Shown piece by piece: positions 1-4,607 of a DNA stretch of 5,466 bases. This DNA is from an uncultured Bacteroidales bacterium (GTDB lineage: Bacteria; Bacteroidota; Bacteroidia; Bacteroidales; UBA4417): contig CAIXAQ010000279.1 in the NCBI GenBank assembly GCA_903917425.1, positions 1 to 5,466 on the forward strand, in the 5' to 3' direction. Position numbers and translations under genes: made by a program. Under the pieces are notes generated by a model. The model did no database searches. It saw nothing but the letters and a program-made list of their open reading frames with translations, and was not told the DNA's origin. Positions within the stretch are counted from its first letter, which is position 1, and the number at the start of each line of letters is the position of its first letter.

Positions 1-74
1 GGGGTATAGTTAAATAATATATATAAATATCACAAAGAAGATTAAAATAATAGGGGGCTATGAAAAAAAAATAA

Positions 75-82
75 TACTTTTG
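75..82 (+). promoter_or_regulatory. Putative Bacteroidota -7 promoter element for glnN
   Basis: TACTTTTG matches the Bacteroidota -7 consensus TAnnTTTG exactly and ends 25 bases before the glnN ATG, which would give a leader of roughly 20 bases. A run of nine A (63-71) lies just upstream. I see no TTG at the expected -33 spacing, so the match rests on one element in an AT-rich region. There is no clear Shine-Dalgarno before the ATG; the A/T-rich leader is usual for this phylum. Confidence 0.5.
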
Positions 83-107
83 CAAAAAAAATTCTAAATA
101 TTATTTT

Positions 108-2297
108 ATGGCTACTTTACGATTCAAGGCATTAGAGGATGCTCTAAAGAGAAGACCGGTGGAAATTAAAACGTCCGGCGAGAAAATTTCTGATTATTTT
201 GGTCTCTGCGTTTTTGACAGGGTTAAAATGGAAAAATACCTTCCGAAAGACGCTTACAAAGCGGTTATCGACGCAATAGACGTTGGTAAACGTATCGATA
301 TGAAATTAGCCGACCAGATCGCTATGGGAATGAAAAGCTGGGCAATGAGCCTCGGGGCAACGCATTATACGCATTGGTTTCAGCCACTTACCGAAAGTAC
401 TGCCGAAAAACACGACACCTTCACGGTGCCAACCGGCCGGGGAACTGCAATTGAAGTTTTCTCGGGCGAGCTTTTAGTGCAGCAGGAGCCGGATGCATCA
501 AGTTTTCCGAGTGGAGGTATAAGGAATACCTTTGAAGCGCGCGGTTATACAGCCTGGGATCCATCATCGCCGGCCTTTGTCCTGGAAGACACACTTATTA
601 TTCCTACTATTTTTATATCGTACACCGGGGAGGCCCTGGATTATAAAACGCCACTGTTAAAAGCACTTCATTTCCTCGATAAGGCAGCTGTTGAAGTTTG
701 CCAGTATTTTGATAAAGATGTTACACGGGTGAATAGCAACCTGGGTTGGGAACAGGAGTATTTCCTGGTTGACGAAGCCGTTTATAGTGCAAGACCCGAT
801 TTGGTTTTAACCGAAAGAACACTCATGGGGCATGCATCGGCTAAGAATCAGCAGCTTGAAGATCAGTATTTTGGACAGATCCCAAGCCGTGTATTGGCTT
901 TCATGAAGGATCTTGAATATGAGTCGTATAAATTAGGAATACCCATTAAAACCCGCCATAATGAGGTAGCTCCTAACCAGTACGAACTGGCCCCGGTTTA
1001 TGAGGAAACCAACCTGGCAAACGATCATAATCTATTGCTAATGATGGTTATGCGTAAAGTAGCCGGTCGTCATAATTTTAAAGTGTTGCTTCATGAGAAA
1101 CCGTTCGCCGGGATTAATGGATCGGGAAAACATAACAACTGGTCAGTTTCGACCAATACAGGAGTAAACCTTTTATCCCCGGGCAAAACGCCAAGGTTAA
1201 ACCTGCAGTTTCTTACGTTTTTAATTAATACACTTGTAGCCGTTTACAAGCACAATGCGTTACTTAAAGCATCCATCGCGTCACCGGGAAACCAGCACCG
1301 CCTTGGTGCTAATGAAGCTCCACCTGCAATTATCTCGGCTTTTCTCGGACAGCAATTAACCAAAATGCTGGATGAAATTGAGCAAAGAGTGACAGATGAG
1401 AAAATGTCGCCCGAAGAAAAGACGGCCATTAAACTTGATATAGGTAAAATTCCTGAAATATTGCTGGATAATACCGACCGCAACCGTACTTCTCCTTTTG
1501 CATTTACCGGAAACCGTTTTGAATTCCGTGCCGTCGGCTCATCGGCAAACTGTGCTTCGGCCATGATACCGCTTAATACAGCATTAGCCGTTCAATTGGT
1601 TGATTTTAAAGCAGAAGTAGACGTAATTATTGAAAAAGGTGTAAAAAAGGATGAAGCTATTTTACAGGTTCTTCGAAGACTGATCAAGAAGTCAAAGCCC
1701 ATCCGCTATGACGGCAACGGGTACAGTGATGAATGGAAGGTCGAAGCTGCCAAACGGGGCCTGGATTGTGAAGCTATCGTCCCTTTGATCTACGATGCAT
1801 ACCTGACACCTCAATCGCGCGAGCTTTTCAAACGTGCCAATGTTTACACGGACATTGAGATGGAGGCCCGGACAGAGGTTCGTAATGAATTGTATGCCAA
1901 GAAAATACAGATTGAAGCCCGCGTATTGAGCGATCTGGCAATGAATCATATCCTGCCAACTGTAATCGAATACCAGGCTATGCTCATCAGCAGTACACAA
2001 GGACTAAAAAACCTTTTCGATGCCGAAGAGTACAACCAACTTGCCTCAAGAAGGTTAAAGCTGATAAAAGAGATTTCGGAACATGTAGAAAATATCGAGA
2101 ACAAGGTAAGCGAGATGATAGAAGCCAGGAAACTGGCCAACACTGTCGAAGACGTACGTGAGAAGGCAATTGACTATGCTACAAAAATCTTCCCGTATTT
2201 CGATGAAATTCGCTACCATATCGATAAACTAGAATTAATTGTGGATAATGAGAAATGGCCACTTCCTAAATATCGGGAGTTGTTGTTTATCAGGTAA
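108..2297 (+). CDS. glnN: Type III glutamine synthetase (GSIII)
   Basis: Catalyses ATP-dependent condensation of glutamate and ammonium to glutamine in the cytoplasm, the main entry of ammonium into organic nitrogen. The 729 residues equal the usual GSIII length (about 700-730; GSI and GSII are much shorter), and the protein is colinear with Bacteroides GSIII as I remember it, from the N-terminal RFKALEDAL to the C-terminal PLPKYRELLFIR. Visible signatures are THYTHWFQPLT (85-95), GGIRNTFEARGYTAWD (136-151), GWEQEYF (213-219, metal-binding glutamates), NEVAPNQYELAP (285-296), NGSGKHNNWS (337-346, active-site region) and RNRTSPFAFTGNRFEFR (458-474, nucleotide and phosphate binding). The ATG at 108 gives the family's normal N-terminus. 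The gene stands alone as a transcription unit: it has its own promoter-like element and two hairpins after the stop. No PII gene (glnB) is visible nearby. Nothing is truncated and no key motif is missing. GSIII enzymes are known as large dodecamers; nitrogen-dependent control is likely by family knowledge but is not shown here. Confidence 0.98.
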   Translation: MATLRFKALEDALKRRPVEIKTSGEKISDYFGLCVFDRVKMEKYLPKDAYKAVIDAIDVGKRIDMKLADQIAMGMKSWAMSLGATHYTHWFQPLTESTAEKHDTFTVPTGRGTAIEVFSGELLVQQEPDASSFPSGGIRNTFEARGYTAWDPSSPAFVLEDTLIIPTIFISYTGEALDYKTPLLKALHFLDKAAVEVCQYFDKDVTRVNSNLGWEQEYFLVDEAVYSARPDLVLTERTLMGHASAKNQQLEDQYFGQIPSRVLAFMKDLEYESYKLGIPIKTRHNEVAPNQYELAPVYEETNLANDHNLLLMMVMRKVAGRHNFKVLLHEKPFAGINGSGKHNNWSVSTNTGVNLLSPGKTPRLNLQFLTFLINTLVAVYKHNALLKASIASPGNQHRLGANEAPPAIISAFLGQQLTKMLDEIEQRVTDEKMSPEEKTAIKLDIGKIPEILLDNTDRNRTSPFAFTGNRFEFRAVGSSANCASAMIPLNTALAVQLVDFKAEVDVIIEKGVKKDEAILQVLRRLIKKSKPIRYDGNGYSDEWKVEAAKRGLDCEAIVPLIYDAYLTPQSRELFKRANVYTDIEMEARTEVRNELYAKKIQIEARVLSDLAMNHILPTVIEYQAMLISSTQGLKNLFDAEEYNQLASRRLKLIKEISEHVENIENKVSEMIEARKLANTVEDVREKAIDYATKIFPYFDEIRYHIDKLELIVDNEKWPLPKYRELLFIR

Positions 2298-2322
2298 TTA
2301 AACTGAGTAAAAGTTTAATTAC
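2294..2322 (+). repeat. Perfect 11-bp AT-rich hairpin overlapping the glnN stop codon
   Basis: GTAATTAAACT (2294-2304) and AGTTTAATTAC (2312-2322) are exact inverted complements around a 7-base loop. The TAA stop (2295-2297) sits inside the left arm. Five T's follow at 2328-2332, separated from the stem by five bases, so this may be a weak first terminator or an mRNA 3'-end stabiliser placed before the stronger hairpin at 2340. The pairing is directly visible; the role is inferred. Confidence 0.6.
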
Positions 2323-2339
2323 ATAGCTTTTTAATATTG

Positions 2340-2386
2340 CCCTTTCTCCGGAGTTTCCTGACGCCGGAGAAGGGTTTTTGCTTTTA
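2340..2386 (+). terminator. Intrinsic terminator after glnN
   Basis: CCCTTTCTCCGG (2340-2351) pairs with CCGGAGAAGGG (2364-2374), giving an 11-bp GC-rich stem with one bulged T and a 12-base loop. It is followed at once by TTTTTGCTTTT (2375-2385). This is a textbook rho-independent terminator on the plus strand, 43 bases past the glnN stop, and it separates glnN from mrp. The complementary strand has no equally good T tract, so it should act in one direction. Confidence 0.9.
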
Positions 2387-2390
2387 TTAA

Positions 2391-2422
2391 AGTGTCAGAC
2401 ACCCTACGGGTGTGCAGACACT
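2391..2422. repeat. REP-like nested palindrome
   Basis: The outer arms AGTGTC (2391-2396) and GACACT (2417-2422) enclose a small internal loop and then inner arms ACACCC (2399-2404) and GGGTGT (2408-2413) around the loop TAC. Each half is also nearly palindromic on its own: GTGTCAGACAC on the left and GTGTGCAGACAC on the right. The GTGTCnGACAC core resembles extragenic palindromes mobilised by REP-associated tyrosine transposases (IS200-like), but that resemblance is from memory. No transposase is present. The short T run after it (2424-2427) is too weak to call it a terminator. Confidence 0.6.
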
Positions 2423-2448
2423 GTTTTGGCCACCATATTTTGGAGTGC

Positions 2449-2461
2449 AGAATCCGATTCT
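2449..2461. promoter_or_regulatory. 13-bp palindrome, possible operator
   Basis: AGAATC and GATTCT are perfect inverted complements around a single central C. It lies about 90 bases upstream of the weak mrp promoter element, which is far for a repressor site but possible for an activator. No regulator can be named, and a palindrome of this size can occur by chance in AT-rich DNA. Confidence 0.25.
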
Positions 2462-2502
2462 AAAACGGAATAATTCATTCATGATCTTCTTTTCCAGTCT
2501 GA

Positions 2503-2531
2503 GGTCGAGAAAATATTTTCTATTCCCGACC
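2503..2531. promoter_or_regulatory. Palindrome GAAAATATTTTC flanked by GGTCG/CGACC
   Basis: A perfect 12-bp palindrome (2509-2520) lies between GGTCG (2503-2507) and its inverted complement CGACC (2527-2531). The structure ends 18 bases before the putative -7 element of mrp, so it overlaps the area where the -33 contact would fall. That position suits an operator. There is no T tract after it, so it is not a terminator. The function is inferred from position only. Confidence 0.3.
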
Positions 2532-2549
2532 CTATATCATTAATTAAAT

Positions 2550-2557
2550 TATCTTTA
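2550..2557 (+). promoter_or_regulatory. Weak putative -7 promoter element for mrp-nfu
   Basis: TATCTTTA matches seven of eight positions of an allowed TAnnTTTG -7 element and ends 31 bases before the mrp ATG. No TTG is present at the expected -33 distance, so the promoter is either weak, activator-dependent or elsewhere. Some promoter is expected here because a strong terminator isolates glnN upstream. Confidence 0.35.
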
Positions 2558-2575
2558 CACATTCTAAATAAAAAT

Positions 2576-2580
2576 AAGGA
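2576..2580 (+). promoter_or_regulatory. Shine-Dalgarno-like site of mrp
   Basis: AAGGA lies 8 bases before the ATG at 2589, good spacing for a ribosome binding site. It supports this start codon, which also gives the normal N-terminus of the MIP18/DUF59 domain. The other genes here lack such a clear site. Confidence 0.5.
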
Positions 2581-2588
2581 ATTATATA

Positions 2589-3692
2589 ATGGCAATAAGT
2601 AAAGATCAGGTAATCAATGCATTAAAATTCGTTCATGATCCCGATTTGCATAAAGATGTGATATCATTGGGCATGATTGAGGATATTGAAATTGACGGCA
2701 ACAAAGTTAATTTCAAACTGGTGCTTACCACACCGGCCTGCCCGATGAAGGAGAAAATGAAAAATGACTGTATAAAAGCCATACAAGGGCGGGTGGATCC
2801 TTATGCTGAAGTGAACGTTGAATTATCCTCACGAACTACTTCCCGCCAGATGAATGATGGTTCTATGCTGAAAGGGGTTAAAAATATTATTGCTATTGTT
2901 TCAGGAAAAGGAGGTGTCGGCAAATCTACCGTTGCAGCTAACCTCGCCGTTTCGTTGTCGAAACTCGGTGCCAAAGTGGGCTTGTTAGATGCTGATATCT
3001 ACGGTCCTTCGGTTCCACTTATGTTCGATTTGGTGGATGCACGACCCGCTGCCCGTGAAGAGAATGGAAAAACGATTCTGGAACCCATTGAGAAATATGG
3101 AATTAAACTCTTGTCGATCGGATTTTTTGTCGATCCGAATAAGGCGTTAGTCTGGCGCGGACCCATGGCATCCAATTATTTCACTCAAATGCTTACGGGT
3201 GGCGACTGGGGCGAACTCGACTACCTGGTTATTGATATGCCTCCCGGAACGGGGGATATACATTTAACCCTCGTTCAAACAGTACCTGTTACCGGTGCAG
3301 CCATAGTTACCACTCCGCAGGAAGTGGCCCTCGCCGATGCACGTAAGGCTTACAATATGTTTACTACCGATAGTGTAAAAGTACCGGTATTGGGTCTTGT
3401 TGAAAATATGGCCTGGTTTACTCCGGCCGAACTGCCTGATAATAAGTATTATATCTTCGGGAAAGAAGGAGGCAAACGATTTGCTGAAGAGATCAATGTC
3501 CCGTTACTCGGGCAAATACCACTTGTGCAAAGTATTTGTGAGTCAGGTGATAGCGGAAGCCCGATTGCCATGTTGGATGATTTGTCTCCTGTTTCGAAGG
3601 CATTCCGCCAATTAGCTGAATCAGTTGCCCAGCAGATTGCCATCCGCAATGCTAATTTTGAGCCTACCCAGGTTGTGGAAATTAAAGAATGA
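2589..3692 (+). CDS. mrp: Mrp/ApbC family Fe-S cluster carrier ATPase, with N-terminal MIP18 (DUF59) domain
   Basis: Cytosolic P-loop ATPase of the Mrp/NBP35 family, expected to bind and transfer Fe-S clusters to apo-proteins. The 367 residues match the usual length. The N-terminal MIP18/DUF59 domain (about 1-85) contains HDPDLHKDVISLGMI (16-30) and TTPACPMK (47-54) with conserved Cys51. The ATPase domain (about 97-355) has the deviant Walker A SGKGGVGKST (105-114), DADIYGPSVP (134-143), VIDMPPGTGD (214-223) and ENMAWF (272-277). Odd point: the CxxC that normally follows the ENM motif and bridges a [4Fe-4S] cluster between subunits is absent; the segment reads WFTPAELPDNKYYIFG. The only cysteines are 51, 61 and 317. 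I recall the same TPAELP segment in Bacteroides Mrp, so this is probably a lineage trait and not damage. The next gene, 59 bases on, is an Nfu scaffold with its own CxxC and is probably co-transcribed. Confidence 0.96.
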   Translation: MAISKDQVINALKFVHDPDLHKDVISLGMIEDIEIDGNKVNFKLVLTTPACPMKEKMKNDCIKAIQGRVDPYAEVNVELSSRTTSRQMNDGSMLKGVKNIIAIVSGKGGVGKSTVAANLAVSLSKLGAKVGLLDADIYGPSVPLMFDLVDARPAAREENGKTILEPIEKYGIKLLSIGFFVDPNKALVWRGPMASNYFTQMLTGGDWGELDYLVIDMPPGTGDIHLTLVQTVPVTGAAIVTTPQEVALADARKAYNMFTTDSVKVPVLGLVENMAWFTPAELPDNKYYIFGKEGGKRFAEEINVPLLGQIPLVQSICESGDSGSPIAMLDDLSPVSKAFRQLAESVAQQIAIRNANFEPTQVVEIKE

Positions 3693-3751
3693 CGAATAAA
3701 AACATATAAATCATTCATATTATTTATAAGAACAATAAACAAACAATAACA

Positions 3752-3997
3752 ATGGAGCAAATATCAGAATTAGAAACCAAAGTCCGCAATGTTATCGAAC
3801 AAATCCGTCCTTATTTACAAGCCGATGGGGGTGATATCAGTTTCGTGGAAATTACAGAGGATAACGTTGTAAATGTTGAACTACAGGGAGCTTGCGGCTC
3901 ATGCCCGTTCAGCCGCATGACATTGAAAAACGGAGTGGAAGACGCCATGAGAAAAGCCTTGCCGGAAATTAAATCGGTAGAAGCGGTCAATATTTAA
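3752..3997 (+). CDS. Stand-alone NifU C-terminal domain (Nfu-type) Fe-S scaffold protein
   Basis: An 81-residue protein made almost wholly of one NifU C-terminal domain. Family members hold a labile [4Fe-4S] cluster between two subunits and pass it to target enzymes. Visible hallmarks are RPYLQADGGDI (19-29) and GACGSCPFSRMTLKNGVE (46-63), where Cys48 and Cys51 form the CxxC ligand pair. There is no NifU N-terminal (IscU-like) domain and no A-type domain as in E. coli NfuA. The start at 3752 leaves a normal short N-terminal helix. The leader has no Shine-Dalgarno but is A-rich, with AACAATAA occurring twice (3731-3738 and 3742-3749). It follows mrp after 59 bases with no terminator between them, so a two-gene Fe-S operon is likely. 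The pairing suggests that Nfu supplies clusters to, or works beside, the CxxC-less Mrp; that is inference. Confidence 0.94.
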   Translation: MEQISELETKVRNVIEQIRPYLQADGGDISFVEITEDNVVNVELQGACGSCPFSRMTLKNGVEDAMRKALPEIKSVEAVNI

Positions 3998-4004
3998 TAC
4001 CGGT

Positions 4005-4036
4005 TCTGTTTCAGTCAGCGTATCAACTGAAACTGA
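4005..4036. repeat. Hairpin downstream of the nfu gene
   Basis: TCTGTTTCAGT (4005-4015) pairs with ACTGAAACTGA (4026-4036) with one mismatch and a 10-base loop; GGTT (4002-4005) and AACC (4041-4044) offer an alternative outer closure. It begins 8 bases past the nfu stop but has no T tract, so it is not a classical intrinsic terminator. It may protect the 3' end of the mrp-nfu transcript or assist factor-dependent termination. Confidence 0.45.
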
Positions 4037-4121
4037 TCTGAACCAATGCAGCACTGCCACCCGGATTCGGAAAGTTTTTAGGTGATAGTGCGCGGAAAAT
4101 TAGTCAGTTAGAAAGGAAGGA

Positions 4122-4154
4122 CAAAAAACCCACGTCTTGTATATTAGAGTGGGT
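4122..4154 (-). terminator. Intrinsic terminator of the MmpS-like gene (minus strand)
   Basis: Read on the minus strand, ACCCACTCT pairs with AGA-c-GTGGGT (one bulged C, 8-base loop), and the stem is followed by six T's (plus-strand A run 4123-4128, of which 4128 is also in the stem). It lies 24 bases past the stop at 4178. On the plus strand no T run follows the same stem, so it should not stop mrp-nfu transcripts. Confidence 0.8.
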
Positions 4155-4177
4155 GTACTTAACTTTGATTGCGAAAA

Positions 4178-4522
4178 TTACCTTTGTTTTTTGTTACAGG
4201 TAACGCATCCCGCGGCTGTAGCAATTGCATAATCACCTTTGGCATCTGCCTTTTTGAATACCTTGCCATCCACCAGTATTTTCACATGGATTTTGGAATG
4301 CTGCGTATTCGACTGTGCAGAAAAATAAACAAACTCGCCGTCTTTGACCGTAAACGATTTTTTCCAGCTTTTCGTAACATGAGGTTCCTGAACCGTGCCG
4401 GCACTGCTTGCCGTGTACGTAATATTGAAATCGGAGGGCGATCCGCTCAGGATATAAGTAACCCTGCTTTCACCGCTGTGCGGATAAAGCATATTGTTCA
4501 ATACTTGTAGAGGTTTTACCAT
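4178..4522 (-). CDS. Small MmpS-like beta-rich protein of unknown function
   Basis: A 114-residue protein with alternating beta-strand character: RVTYILSGSPSDFNITYTAS (20-39), KSWKKSFTV (51-59), GEFVYFSAQS (62-71), KIHVKILVDGKVFKKA (77-92), GDYAIATAAG (96-105). This order (VTYxxxG, ITYT, W-K-F, GxFVxxSAQ, VxIxVDGKV, GxYAIAT) resembles the soluble domain of MmpS-type proteins, which in mycobacteria are accessories of MmpL transporters; the assignment is from memory and tentative. Unlike those, this protein shows no signal peptide or membrane helix from the chosen start. The C-terminus carries a CxxC (Cys106, Cys109) and a basic tail, KKQR. The frame stays open upstream to an ATG at 4630, but that longer form would contain the promoter at 4540-4570 and overlap nadE, so I prefer the ATG at 4522. 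A terminator follows the gene. No mmpL-like gene is in the window. Confidence 0.75.
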   Translation of the reverse strand: MVKPLQVLNNMLYPHSGESRVTYILSGSPSDFNITYTASSAGTVQEPHVTKSWKKSFTVKDGEFVYFSAQSNTQHSKIHVKILVDGKVFKKADAKGDYAIATAAGCVTCNKKQR

Positions 4523-4539
4523 AACGATTATTTTTACCT

Positions 4540-4570
4540 CAAATGTAGTGAATCTGAGAGCGAAAAGCAA
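4540..4570 (-). promoter_or_regulatory. Bacteroidota-type promoter of the MmpS-like gene
   Basis: On the minus strand the sequence reads TTG (4570-4568), 20 bases, then TACATTTG (4547-4540), an exact match to the Bacteroidota TTG / TAnnTTTG promoter arrangement. The -7 element ends 17 bases before the ATG at 4522, so the leader would be only about 10 bases. This is the best promoter match in the window, and it argues against the longer reading frame that starts at 4630. GAGG follows the -7 element but is 14 bases from the ATG, too far to be a strong ribosome binding site. Confidence 0.65.
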
Positions 4571-4607
4571 GCAATATTTTAGCCGGAAAAACCTGATTCT
4601 CTTAGCG

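Noticed and set aside
1244..2169. Several minus-strand open frames of 60-106 codons inside glnN (from 1244, 1692, 1946 and 1987).
   Set aside because: They lie wholly antisense to a complete, strongly conserved gene, have no recognisable motifs, and overlap one another in different frames. They are by-products of glnN codon use.
2387..2482. Minus-strand frame of 31 codons from an ATG at 2482 that runs through the REP-like palindrome.
   Set aside because: Too short, no motif, no convincing start signals, and its 3' third is simply the palindrome.
3397..3760. Open frames overlapping the 3' end of mrp on both strands (3397-3615 plus, 3449-3760 minus).
   Set aside because: Both sit in other frames of the conserved mrp gene; neither has a credible promoter, ribosome site or family signature.
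4062..4080. Small CCG-GATT-CGG stem followed by GTTTTTA as a possible plus-strand terminator after nfu.
   Set aside because: Three base pairs are too few for a stable terminator stem, and the T run is separated from it.
4169..4510. Plus-strand frame of 113 codons opposite the MmpS-like gene.
   Set aside because: The minus-strand reading has coherent beta-strand motifs, a promoter and a terminator; the plus-strand product has no such support.
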